From Mucilaginibacter sp. L294 (lineage in GTDB: Bacteria; Bacteroidota; Bacteroidia; Sphingobacteriales; Sphingobacteriaceae), in the NCBI RefSeq assembly GCF_001636615.1, contig NZ_LGEK01000049.1, forward strand, positions 1 to 35,929: a stretch of DNA of 35,929 bases, in the 5' to 3' direction. Position numbers and translations under genes: made by a program. A model generated the notes under the pieces. It made no database searches. It was not told where the DNA came from and saw nothing but the letters and a program-made list of their open reading frames with translations. This document shows, in pieces, positions 25,163 to 32,782 of this stretch. Numbering within the stretch: position 1 is the first letter of the stretch; every line of letters starts with the position of its first letter.

Positions 25163-26032
25163 CTAAAGTTTAACCGTTTCCGGTAAATACTTCGCAATTA
25201 GATCTTCATAATATGGCTTTAACTCGGCAACCACAGGCGGTTTGGGGCTTTTAGAATACAAGTCATACGGGTTAAATTTATCAACCCATTTAAACATTTC
25301 TTTATCGTGAGCATTTAACAAGTGGTTATAAGCGTTTTCGCGATGCTGGGAATAAAACGAATGATAGCGTATCATATACAAAGCGGGTTCGGGAAGGTGA
25401 TCTTTAGTTATATGATACAAATATTCATCATGCCCCCACGACATGTGGATATTATCTAACCCGCACTGATGCGAGTAAACGCCATATTGGGTATTATAAC
25501 GTTCGTCATCATTATCTGGGTTGGCGGCAAAAAATTCGGGATATACAATTTTATCCGAAAACCTGCACCCTACCGGGAAAGAATCGCCTACTACATTCCA
25601 TTGTGGCTCGCCAAATAAGCAGAGCACTTTTCCCAAATCATGTATAAAGCCGGTTAGTACAAACCAATCCGGGTGCCCATCGGCCCTAATGGCTTCGGCT
25701 GTTTGCAATAAATGTTGCAGCTGATCAAGAGAGGTATCAGGATCAGAGTCATCAACCAGGGTATTTAAATAATCCATGGCATCCCACCAGGGCATTTCCT
25801 TTTTATCAAACTTTAAAAAATTAGCTTTTTTTGCTAACACGTTATCATAGGTTTGATACTTATGGTTCAACCTGTAAAACTCACGTACCGAGTCGTTTTC
25901 CGGGCTATCGTAATTCCTGAATTCCTCTTTGCTTTTTGTTGGGCCGGCTTCGGGGTATCTTTTTAAAACATCATCTTCCCATACATCCAAACTACTTAAC
26001 GGCGCTATTTCATTTTCACTTAAACTTTTCAT
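25163..26032 (-). CDS. Myo-inositol oxygenase
   Basis: The 289-residue protein matches eukaryotic MIOX through its length. All six di-iron ligands of the human/mouse enzyme (His98, His123, Asp124, His194, His220, Asp253) have counterparts: His107, His131 and Asp132 in HDLGK, His201 in WGHDEY, His224 in RYHSFY and Asp257 in YDLYSK. It would cleave myo-inositol with O2 to D-glucuronate in the cytoplasm. ATG 26032 is preferred over a TTG at 26038. The gene ends 5 bp from the convergent LacI gene. Bacterial MIOX genes are uncommon, so the gene may have been acquired; no atypical base use is obvious. No other inositol or uronate genes are present here. Confidence 0.94.
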   Translation of the reverse strand: MKSLSENEIAPLSSLDVWEDDVLKRYPEAGPTKSKEEFRNYDSPENDSVREFYRLNHKYQTYDNVLAKKANFLKFDKKEMPWWDAMDYLNTLVDDSDPDTSLDQLQHLLQTAEAIRADGHPDWFVLTGFIHDLGKVLCLFGEPQWNVVGDSFPVGCRFSDKIVYPEFFAANPDNDDERYNTQYGVYSHQCGLDNIHMSWGHDEYLYHITKDHLPEPALYMIRYHSFYSQHRENAYNHLLNAHDKEMFKWVDKFNPYDLYSKSPKPPVVAELKPYYEDLIAKYLPETVKL

Positions 26033-26145
26033 AATCAATTATTTTTTGATTGAATTTCAGATAAAAAACTTTGATGTCTTTTTTATAATTGGTATCTAAA
26101 GTTCAATAAAACACATGACTATGTTAGTAGCATTTGCGGTTTATA

Positions 26146-26167
26146 TTTACGTAATCGTTTACGTAAA
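26146..26167. promoter_or_regulatory. LacI-type operator upstream of myo-inositol oxygenase
   Basis: TTTACGTAA and TTACGTAAA arms flank a central TCGT/CG step; 20 of 22 positions are symmetric. CG-centred palindromes of this size are typical LacI-family operators. It lies 114 bp upstream of the MIOX ATG and is unrelated to any gene on the right, so MIOX is the likely target. Confidence 0.65.
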
Positions 26168-26330
26168 ATGCATTATTAGCATGGCTTGTGAACTACCCAC
26201 CGGAATATTATTGATGACAATACCAACAACGGCGGTAACTCATTTTTACTTATTTGAAGCTATATGTGTTACCAGAATATTTCTTGATTGTAATGTTTTA
26301 TGCGTGCAGGCAAATTATAATAGTTTTTTC
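26168..26330. other. Intergenic DNA without a supported gene
   Basis: Between the MIOX operator and the arg leader region I see no gene or clear motif. A 75-codon plus-strand frame (26115-26342) reads through the operator and has no coding character. Confidence 0.5.
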
Positions 26331-26361
26331 TTGCATAAGTAAAATTTAATGCAATAATTTG
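26331..26361 (+). promoter_or_regulatory. Candidate promoter of the arginine operon
   Basis: TTG (26331-26333), a 21-bp spacer and TAATTTG (26355-26361) approximate TTG...TAnnTTTG, one T short in the -7 box. A start about six bases downstream would leave ~30 nt before the leader ORF at 26396. Confidence 0.35.
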
Positions 26362-26395
26362 CACAAAATTTAAAAGTACCACATACTTTACTAAA

Positions 26396-26521
26396 ATGAT
26401 TAAACAAAACATAAACAGAATGGATATCAGGACGATCTTCGCCCCGGTTGCCGCTGCTTTAGTTTCTTTTGTTTTATTATTCTCTCCCAGCCGACGACGG
26501 GTGTTCATCCCACGGGTTTGA
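26396..26521 (+). CDS. Candidate arginine leader peptide
   Basis: A 41-codon ORF (MIKQNINRMDIR...; an internal ATG at 26420 gives a 33-residue form). After a hydrophobic stretch it reads SPSRRRVFIPRV, with three consecutive Arg codons CGA CGA CGG at 26493-26501 and a fourth Arg (CGG) six codons on. CGA and CGG are rarely used in the neighbouring genes, which favour CGT/CGC. It stops 118 bp before the GNAT gene that opens the arginine operon. Consecutive codons for the pathway's own end product are the hallmark of ribosome-mediated attenuation. An alternative is a small Arg-tailed membrane peptide. Confidence 0.6.
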   Translation: MIKQNINRMDIRTIFAPVAAALVSFVLLFSPSRRRVFIPRV

Positions 26522-26546
26522 ATTAGGTTTTAATCTCCACCCAAAT

Positions 26547-26630
26547 AAAGAAGTTGTTTTATTAAACTTCTTTAAACAATGTCCCTCTAATTATTATGGC
26601 TTTAAACGCCAATAATTTAACGGTAATTTT
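26547..26630 (+). promoter_or_regulatory. Hairpins between leader peptide and arg operon (attenuator candidate)
   Basis: AAAGAAGTT/AACTTCTTT (26547-26555, 26565-26573) is a perfect 9-bp stem. A second stem, AATTATT..GGC with GCCAATAATT (26589-26617, 2-base bulge), is followed nine bases on by TTTTT, like a weak intrinsic terminator. GGGTG in the leader (26500-26504 region) can pair with CACCC at 26538-26542, giving a possible alternative fold. Confidence 0.4.
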
Positions 26631-26639
26631 TCTATTATA

Positions 26640-27293
26640 ATGACCATACAAGATTTTGACATAACCGTAGCAACTGCACAACATGCAGATTTTGCGGCTA
26701 TTATATGTGATGAGATGGCAGAGTCGGCCAAAGCACGGGGTACAGGTATTGCCCAACGTTCGCCGGAGTATGTTGCCAATAAAATGCTGGAAGGTAAAGC
26801 CGTGATAGCTTTGCATAAAGATGGCACCTGGGCTGGGTTCTGCTACATCGAAACCTGGAGCCATGGCGATTTTGTGGCCAACTCGGGCCTCATAGTAAAC
26901 CCCATTTACCGTAAAGCAGGTTTAGCCAAAGCCATTAAGCATAAAATATTTGAGTTATCGCGCAGCAAATACCCAAAAGCCAAGCTATTTGGTTTAACCA
27001 CCGGGCTGGCCGTAATGAAGATCAATTCAGAAATTGGCTACGAACCGGTTACCTACTCTGAGCTTACGCAGGACGAGGACTTTTGGAAAGGTTGCCGCAG
27101 CTGCGTTAACTACGACATATTAATGAGTAAGGACCGCAAGAACTGCATGTGCACCGCCATGCTTTTCGATCCGGAGGTTATTCAGAAGCAATACGAAGAG
27201 AAAATGAAGAAAATAACGCATAAAGCTACCCTGCTTGAGCGTATTGAAAAAGCCATCAAAAAACGCATGGAGAAGTTTATTGCGTTCAGTTAA
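26640..27293 (+). CDS. GNAT acyltransferase, candidate first enzyme of arginine synthesis
   Basis: The 217-residue protein has a GNAT core (about residues 7-140): GFCYIETWSHGDFVANSGLIVNP strand pair and the CoA-binding loop YRKAGLAKAIKHKIF (90-104). Unlike simple GNATs it carries Cys152, Cys155, Cys169 and Cys171 (GCRSC...CMC), a CxxC-CxC set that could bind Zn, and a basic C-terminal helix. It opens the arginine operon, where the pathway's N-acylglutamate synthase would be expected, and no ArgA or ArgJ is present here. I infer that it makes N-acetyl- or, given the ArgF' type, N-succinylglutamate. The ATG is 20 bp after a terminator-like stem. Confidence 0.8.
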   Translation: MTIQDFDITVATAQHADFAAIICDEMAESAKARGTGIAQRSPEYVANKMLEGKAVIALHKDGTWAGFCYIETWSHGDFVANSGLIVNPIYRKAGLAKAIKHKIFELSRSKYPKAKLFGLTTGLAVMKINSEIGYEPVTYSELTQDEDFWKGCRSCVNYDILMSKDRKNCMCTAMLFDPEVIQKQYEEKMKKITHKATLLERIEKAIKKRMEKFIAFS

Positions 27294-27306
27294 AAATAGT
27301 GTAATT

Positions 27307-27370
27307 GTAGAGACGCGATACTTCGCGTCTTGAATAATATATAATAAGACGCGAAGTATCGCGTCTCTAC
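27307..27370. repeat. Perfect 25-bp inverted repeat upstream of argG
   Basis: The arms 27307-27331 and 27346-27370 are exact inverted copies around a 14-bp AT-rich centre. Each arm begins GTAGAGACGCG and is itself a hairpin, AGACGCGA-TACT-TCGCGTCT. It lies inside the arg operon, 13 bp after the GNAT stop and 13 bp before the argG ATG. Words of this type (GTAGAGACGCGA...) are dispersed in several bacterial groups. Confidence 0.85.
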
Positions 27371-27383
27371 GGTAAATACAAAC

Positions 27384-28580
27384 ATGGATAAAAAGAAAGT
27401 AGTACTGGCATACAGCGGAGGATTAGACACCTCATTTTGCTGTATTTATTTAACACGCGATCTGGGTTACGAGGTTCACTCGGTAATTGTAAACACAGGT
27501 GGTTTTAGTGAGGAAGAGCTTAAAGGCGTTGAAGAACGTGCTTACCAAATGGGCGTAACATCACACCACGTGGTTGACGAAACCACCAACTTCTACAACA
27601 CCTGTGTACGCTTTTTGATATACGGCAATGTGTTAAAAAACAACACCTACCCATTATCGGTAAGTGCCGAACGTGTGAGCCAGGCTACCGCAATTGCCAA
27701 TTACGCTAAAGAGATTGGTGCCGAATATGTTGCCCATGGCAGCACCGGTGCCGGTAATGACCAGGTAAGGTTTGATATGATCTTCAACATACTGGTACCG
27801 GAGGTACAGATCATCACCCCTATCCGTGATTTGAAACTAAGCCGCGAAGCAGAAATTGAATACCTGAAAAAACACGGCGTTGAAATGAACTTTGAGAAAG
27901 CAAAGTATTCTATCAACAAGGGTATCTGGGGAACATCTGTTGGCGGTAAAGAAACCCTTACCTCAAACCTGGGTTTACCAGAAGAAGCATGGCCTACGCA
28001 GGTAACCGAGTCGGAAGCCAGAAGGCTTGAGTTAGTTTTTGAACAAGGCGAATTGGTTGGCATCGATAATGAGAAATACGACCACCCAACCAAAGCGATA
28101 CAGGCACTGCAAGCTATTGCACAGCCTTACGGTATTGGCCGCGATATCCACGTAGGCGATACCATAATCGGGATTAAAGGCCGTGTAGGTTTTGAAGCTG
28201 CTGCCCCAATGGTGATCATTAAAGCACACCATACCCTTGAGAAACACGTTTTAACCAAATGGCAGCTTTCATGGAAAGATCAGTTATCTGCTTTCTACGG
28301 TAACTGGCTGCACGAAGGGCAGTTTCACGACCCTATTATGCGTAACATGGAAGCATTTTTGACCGATACGCAGAAGAATGTGAGTGGTAAGGTATTTGTT
28401 GAGCTGCACCCATACCGTTTCCAGGTGATCGGTATCGAATCGGAACATGATCTGATGAGTAACAAGTTTGGCAGCTACGGCGAAATGAACAATTCATGGA
28501 GCGGCGAAGACGTTAAAGGGTTCTCAAAAATATTTGGCAACCAGGTAATGATATACCACAAAGTAAACGGACAGGATTAA
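27384..28580 (+). CDS. argG: Argininosuccinate synthase
   Basis: The 398-residue enzyme joins citrulline and aspartate with ATP to give argininosuccinate. The N-type PP-loop AYSGGLDTS lies at residues 9-17, followed by GSTGAGNDQVRF (about 118-129), the citrulline/aspartate-binding segment, and KYSINKGIWG (about 174-183). It lacks fusion partners and is of normal length. In the N-succinyl/N-acetyl scheme it acts after deacylation of citrulline. The cupin gene begins 2 bp after its stop; a perfect inverted repeat lies just upstream. Confidence 0.97.
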   Translation: MDKKKVVLAYSGGLDTSFCCIYLTRDLGYEVHSVIVNTGGFSEEELKGVEERAYQMGVTSHHVVDETTNFYNTCVRFLIYGNVLKNNTYPLSVSAERVSQATAIANYAKEIGAEYVAHGSTGAGNDQVRFDMIFNILVPEVQIITPIRDLKLSREAEIEYLKKHGVEMNFEKAKYSINKGIWGTSVGGKETLTSNLGLPEEAWPTQVTESEARRLELVFEQGELVGIDNEKYDHPTKAIQALQAIAQPYGIGRDIHVGDTIIGIKGRVGFEAAAPMVIIKAHHTLEKHVLTKWQLSWKDQLSAFYGNWLHEGQFHDPIMRNMEAFLTDTQKNVSGKVFVELHPYRFQVIGIESEHDLMSNKFGSYGEMNNSWSGEDVKGFSKIFGNQVMIYHKVNGQD

Positions 28581-28582
28581 TT

Positions 28583-28933
28583 ATGGAGAACCCCATCTTT
28601 TCGAGAAGCGAATGCTTAAGCACCTATAAGTGGGGCGATGATTGCTACGGCTGGAACTATGTTGACACCGATGCATTATCAATAAAACAGGAACTAATGC
28701 CACCGGATACTGCCGAGCAATTACATTATCACGAGAAAGCCTCGCAGTTTTTCTTTGTGCTGAAAGGCAGGGCAACATTTACCATCGACGGGGAAATAAG
28801 CGTGTTAAAACCCGAGCAAGGGATAGAAATTAAACCGGGCCAAAAGCACTTTATCAGCAATAAAGAGAGCAGCGACCTGGAATTTATCCTGTACTCATCA
28901 CCATCTACAAAAAATGACAGAATCAACCTCTAA
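28583..28933 (+). CDS. Cupin-domain protein nested in the arginine operon
   Basis: A 116-residue single-domain cupin. LHYHEKASQFFFVLKGRATFTIDG is the first cupin motif (His, His, Glu and Gln as possible metal ligands) and KPGQKHFISNKES the second. It begins 2 bp after argG and overlaps argC by 20 bp, so translation is coupled to both. Its job is unknown: it could be a sugar- or amino-acid-binding sensor, an isomerase-like enzyme or a stabilising partner. Nothing in arginine biosynthesis as known needs a cupin. Confidence 0.85.
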   Translation: MENPIFSRSECLSTYKWGDDCYGWNYVDTDALSIKQELMPPDTAEQLHYHEKASQFFFVLKGRATFTIDGEISVLKPEQGIEIKPGQKHFISNKESSDLEFILYSSPSTKNDRINL

Positions 28934-29909
28934 AATAAAAGCAGGCATTGTTGGCGGCGCAGGTTATACCGGCGGCGAAATGCTCAGGATATTGATCCAT
29001 CACCCTAATGTGGAGATCGTATTTGTGCACAGTAACAGCAACGCGGGTAATCATGTTTATGATGTACACACCGATCTGTTTGGCGATACCGACCTAACCT
29101 TTTCATCAGAATTGGCTTACAATATTGATGTGCTGTTCCTTTGCGTGGGCCATGGCGATGCCCGGAAATTTTTAGAGGCTAATGACATCCCCGACCATAT
29201 CCTTATTATTGATTTAAGCCAGGATTTCAGGCTTAGCCAAAATTCGACTATCGGCAATAAAAGCTTTGTTTATGGCCTGCCCGAATTAAACCGCGAGGCA
29301 ATAAAATCGGCAGATAATATTGCTAACCCGGGCTGCTTTGCTACTTGTTTACAACTGGGCTTATTACCGCTTGCAAGTAAAGGTTTATTGACCAACGAAG
29401 TGCATGTAACCGCAACTACAGGTTCTACCGGTGCAGGGCAAAGCCTCTCACCTACCTCGCACTTTACGTGGCGGAATGATAACCTGTCTGTTTATAAGGT
29501 ATTTAACCACCAACATTTAAATGAGATCGGTCAGTCATTAAGGCAATTACAAGGCGGGTTTGATAAGGATATCAACTTTGTACCATACCGCGGCGGCTTT
29601 ACAAGAGGCATTATCGCCTCTATTTATACCGAGAGTGACCTAAGTGAAGCAGAAGCGTTAAAGCTATACCAGGAATACTATGCAGGTCATCCGTTTACGC
29701 ATGTAACCAGCAAGGATATCGACCTGAAACAAATTGTGAATACTAATAAATGCTTTTTACAGGTTAAGAAACATGGCAATAAGATATTCATTATCAGCAT
29801 AATGGATAATTTACTTAAAGGTGCGTCTGGCCAGGCCGTACAAAACATGAACATCATGTTTGGTTTGGACGAACGCGCAGGTTTACGACTTAAGGCGACC
29901 GGTTTTTAA
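28914..29909 (+). CDS. argC: N-acyl-gamma-glutamyl-phosphate reductase
   Basis: The 331-residue enzyme reduces N-acylglutamyl phosphate to the semialdehyde with NADPH. GIVGGAGYTGGEMLRIL (about residues 11-27) is the NADP-binding motif and Cys141 in NPGCFATC the catalytic thiol; the C-terminal fold includes VPYRGGFTRGI. The ATG at 28914 lies inside the cupin gene, in another frame, a common sign of coupling. The kinase argB, which makes its substrate, is not in the window. Confidence 0.96.
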   Translation: MTESTSKIKAGIVGGAGYTGGEMLRILIHHPNVEIVFVHSNSNAGNHVYDVHTDLFGDTDLTFSSELAYNIDVLFLCVGHGDARKFLEANDIPDHILIIDLSQDFRLSQNSTIGNKSFVYGLPELNREAIKSADNIANPGCFATCLQLGLLPLASKGLLTNEVHVTATTGSTGAGQSLSPTSHFTWRNDNLSVYKVFNHQHLNEIGQSLRQLQGGFDKDINFVPYRGGFTRGIIASIYTESDLSEAEALKLYQEYYAGHPFTHVTSKDIDLKQIVNTNKCFLQVKKHGNKIFIISIMDNLLKGASGQAVQNMNIMFGLDERAGLRLKATGF

Positions 29910-29967
29910 GCCGTGCTCGCCACTTTAGCGTTTATCCATTAAGTATTAATCCATATCAAATTTTAAA

Positions 29968-31098
29968 ATGAAACTGTTTGACGTTTACCCAATAAATAAT
30001 ATAAATATTACCCGTGGCATAGGCAGCCTTGTTTATGACGACAAAGGCACCGAGTACCTCGATCTTTACGGAGGGCACGCTGTTATTTCTATAGGCCACA
30101 CCAATCCGCATTACGTAAAACGTTTAGAAGACCAACTGCACCAGATAGGCTTTTACTCTAACTCTATCGAGATCCCTTTACAAACACAACTGGCCGAAAA
30201 GCTTGGTCATGTTTCGGGTAAAGAGGATTACCAGCTGTTCCTTTGCAACTCGGGTGCCGAAGCTAACGAGAACGCTTTGAAACTGGCGTCGTTCTATAAT
30301 GGAAAAAAGAAGATCATCGCTTTCAGGAAAGCATTTCACGGGCGTACATCATTAGCAGTTGCAGCTACCGACAACCCCAAAATTGTTGCCCCGGTTAACG
30401 AAACTGATAACGTGGTGTTTTTACCATGGAACGATGAAGCTGCATTAGAGCAGGCTTTTAAAGATCATGAGGTATCATCTGTAATTATCGAAGGCATACA
30501 GGGGGTAGGCGGCATACAGGTTGCCCCTGTTAGCTTCCTTCAAAAAATAAGATCGCTTTGTGATGCACACAACGCTGTTTTTATAGCCGATTCTGTACAG
30601 TGCGGTTATGGCCGTACAGGCAAGTTCTTCTCACATGATTTTGCGGGCATCAATGCCGATATCTACTCGATGGCTAAAGGCATGGGCAACGGTTTCCCTA
30701 TAGGTGGTATCATTATATCGCCTAAGATAGCGCCTGCTTATGGCATGCTGGGCACTACTTTTGGTGGTAACCATTTGGCTTGTGCCGCTGGTTTAGCAGT
30801 ACTGGAAGTGATTGAACGTGACAACCTGATGCAAAACGCGGCTGATTTGGGCGGATACCTTATTGAAGAACTAAAGAAATTTGATAAAGTAAAAGAAGTG
30901 CGTGGCCGTGGCCTGATGATTGGCATAGACCTGCCCGAAGAACTGGCTAACGTGAAGAAAGACCTGCTTTTTAAACATAAAATATTTACAGGCGAGGCCA
31001 AACCAAATGTGGTAAGATTATTACCTGCCCTTAACCTGACTAAGGCTTATGCCGACAGGTTTTTGGAAGCATTCAGCACAACTTTAAATAACTCTTAA
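29968..31098 (+). CDS. argD: N-acylornithine aminotransferase
   Basis: A 376-residue class III aminotransferase that turns the N-acylglutamate semialdehyde into N-acylornithine with glutamate. LFLCNSGAEANENALKLA (about 91-108) binds the PLP phosphate, VIIEGIQG (about 171-178) precedes the PLP-pairing Asp in FIADSVQCGYGRTG, and SMAKGMGNGFPIGG puts the Schiff-base lysine at Lys237. It lies 58 bp after argC. Acetyl- or succinylornithine specificity cannot be read here. Confidence 0.95.
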   Translation: MKLFDVYPINNINITRGIGSLVYDDKGTEYLDLYGGHAVISIGHTNPHYVKRLEDQLHQIGFYSNSIEIPLQTQLAEKLGHVSGKEDYQLFLCNSGAEANENALKLASFYNGKKKIIAFRKAFHGRTSLAVAATDNPKIVAPVNETDNVVFLPWNDEAALEQAFKDHEVSSVIIEGIQGVGGIQVAPVSFLQKIRSLCDAHNAVFIADSVQCGYGRTGKFFSHDFAGINADIYSMAKGMGNGFPIGGIIISPKIAPAYGMLGTTFGGNHLACAAGLAVLEVIERDNLMQNAADLGGYLIEELKKFDKVKEVRGRGLMIGIDLPEELANVKKDLLFKHKIFTGEAKPNVVRLLPALNLTKAYADRFLEAFSTTLNNS

Positions 31099-31154
31099 AT
31101 AACGGGTTACAGTATTTAATTATATTTTTACAAGCATAAGGACTAACAAGGCTC

Positions 31155-32105
31155 ATGAAATTATTCTCTTCGGTAAATGACGTTAAAGATGTGCCGGCAC
31201 TGGTTGCCGAAGCATTGCAATTAAAACAAAACCCATACGCGCACCAGCATTTGGGTAAGAATAAAACCCTGAGCCTTGTTTTCCTGAACCCAAGCCTGCG
31301 TACCCGCATGAGCACCCAAAAAGCGGGTGCAAATTTAGGCATGAACGTAATTGTGCTGAACATTGATAAAGAAGGCTGGGCGCTTGAACTGCGCGATAAT
31401 GTGATCATGAACGGCACCACGGTGGAGCATATCCGCGAGGCTGCCGGTGTAATGGGCGAGTATTCGGATATTATCGGGGTACGCTCCTTCCCGGGATTAA
31501 AGAACCGTGAAGAAGATTACAGCGAAACCATTTTCAATAAATTTGTAGAGTTTTGTAAAGTGCCTGTGGTAAGCCTGGAATCGGCTACCCGCCACCCGCT
31601 GCAAAGCCTTGCCGACCTGGTAACCATTGAAGAATTGAAAACCACAGCACGCCCCAAGGTAGTACTGACATGGGCACCACACATAAAGGCCCTGCCGCAG
31701 GCTGTACCGAACTCTTTTGCCGAATGGATGTGCAAGGCTGATATAGATTTCACTATCGCTCACCCGGCCGGATACGAGCTTTCTACCGATTTTACCAACG
31801 GCGCCACCATCACCCATAACCAGGATGAAGCGATAAAGGATGCGGATTTTATCTACGTAAAAAACTGGTCGGCCTATGAGCCTTATGGTGCGGTAACCGG
31901 CGGTAACGAAGACTGGATGTTAACCAACGCCAAGCTGGATGCGGTTGCACCAAACGCCAAAGTAATGCACTGCTTACCCGTACGCCGCGATCTGGAGCTT
32001 TCCTCAGAAATACTGGACGGGCCAAAGTCTATCGTGATACATGAGGCGGGTAACCGCGTTTGGGCCGCGCAAGCTGTGTTAAAGCAAATGCTGGAAGCGT
32101 TGTAA
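31155..32105 (+). CDS. argF': N-succinylornithine carbamoyltransferase (ArgF')
   Basis: The 316-residue protein is of the ArgF' type that carbamoylates N-acylated ornithine. The carbamoyl-phosphate motif SLRTR is at 47-51, HPLQSLADL (about 150) follows, and HCLPVRRD near the end. Trp75 matches the N-acylornithine enzyme marker (Trp77 in the Xanthomonas AOTCase). Val90 stands where AOTCase has the acetyl-reading Glu92 and the Bacteroides fragilis succinyl enzyme Pro90; the two-residue offset fits both. That favours N-succinylornithine as the substrate. The start is ATG 31155. Confidence 0.88.
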   Translation: MKLFSSVNDVKDVPALVAEALQLKQNPYAHQHLGKNKTLSLVFLNPSLRTRMSTQKAGANLGMNVIVLNIDKEGWALELRDNVIMNGTTVEHIREAAGVMGEYSDIIGVRSFPGLKNREEDYSETIFNKFVEFCKVPVVSLESATRHPLQSLADLVTIEELKTTARPKVVLTWAPHIKALPQAVPNSFAEWMCKADIDFTIAHPAGYELSTDFTNGATITHNQDEAIKDADFIYVKNWSAYEPYGAVTGGNEDWMLTNAKLDAVAPNAKVMHCLPVRRDLELSSEILDGPKSIVIHEAGNRVWAAQAVLKQMLEAL

Positions 32106-32164
32106 ATGAAACGGAGTTTCTTCCTGTCTTGTTTCCTGAATCTTTATGTCTTAAGTCTATTCCT

Positions 32165-32782
32165 ATGTACACTCCTAAATACTTTCAACTAATCGATCAT
32201 CAGGAAGCTATCAGCTTTATGCAGAAGTATAGCTTTGCTACGATAGTTACAGTATTGAATGGTGTGCCCGAAGCTACCCACCTGCCATTTTTGGTTGAAC
32301 AACGCGGCGAGCAATTGGTACTGATATCCCACTTCGCCAAAGCAAACCCGCAAGCCGGAGCAGTTTTTAATGAAACATCGTTGGTGATATTTACCGAGCC
32401 GCATGCTTATATCTCCCCATCAAATTACGAAAAAGAACAAAACGTACCTACCTGGAATTATCTTTCGGTACATGCCTACGGTAAAGCCACTTTAATTGAC
32501 GATAAAACAAAGGTTGCCCTATTACTGGAAAAGATGATCGGTTTTTACGAGGTCGCTTACCGTAAGCAATGGGATAATTTACCTGACGACTACAAACACA
32601 AAATGATGAACGGCATCACCGCTTTTGAGATAGTAGTTACCGACCTGCAAGCCAAAAAGAAACTCAGCCAAAACCGCACGGAGATAGAGCGGGAAAACAT
32701 CATATCCTCATTCAGTTCATCTGCCGATAAAAATGAGCAGGAAATAGCCGCATATATGTCAGCTCTGAAAAAAGACAACTAA
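32165..32782 (+). CDS. PaiB-like FMN-binding split-barrel protein
   Basis: The 205-residue protein starts at ATG 32165 (MYTPKYFQLIDHQ), typical of the FMN-binding negative transcriptional regulator (PaiB) family. The FMN/dimer region includes ATHLPFLVE, LVLISHFAKANPQ and FTEPHAYISPSNY, and VPTWNYLSVHAYG is the family hallmark. The C-terminal part is helical and charged. In Bacillus PaiB affects sporulation and degradative enzymes; function here is unknown. An upstream frame from 32060 overlaps argF' and is not used. Its stop overlaps the antiporter's by 4 bp (CTAA). Confidence 0.87.
   Translation: MYTPKYFQLIDHQEAISFMQKYSFATIVTVLNGVPEATHLPFLVEQRGEQLVLISHFAKANPQAGAVFNETSLVIFTEPHAYISPSNYEKEQNVPTWNYLSVHAYGKATLIDDKTKVALLLEKMIGFYEVAYRKQWDNLPDDYKHKMMNGITAFEIVVTDLQAKKKLSQNRTEIERENIISSFSSSADKNEQEIAAYMSALKKDN

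Noticed and set aside
26115..26342. 75-codon plus-strand ORF
   Set aside because: Runs through the LacI-type operator, with low-complexity hydrophobic residues and no family resemblance or start signal.
26269..26508. 79-codon minus-strand ORF
   Set aside because: Antisense to the Arg-codon leader peptide; the leader explains the region better.
26490..26540. tRNA-like GGGTTTGAATT stretch
   Set aside because: No acceptor, D or anticodon stems can be drawn around it.
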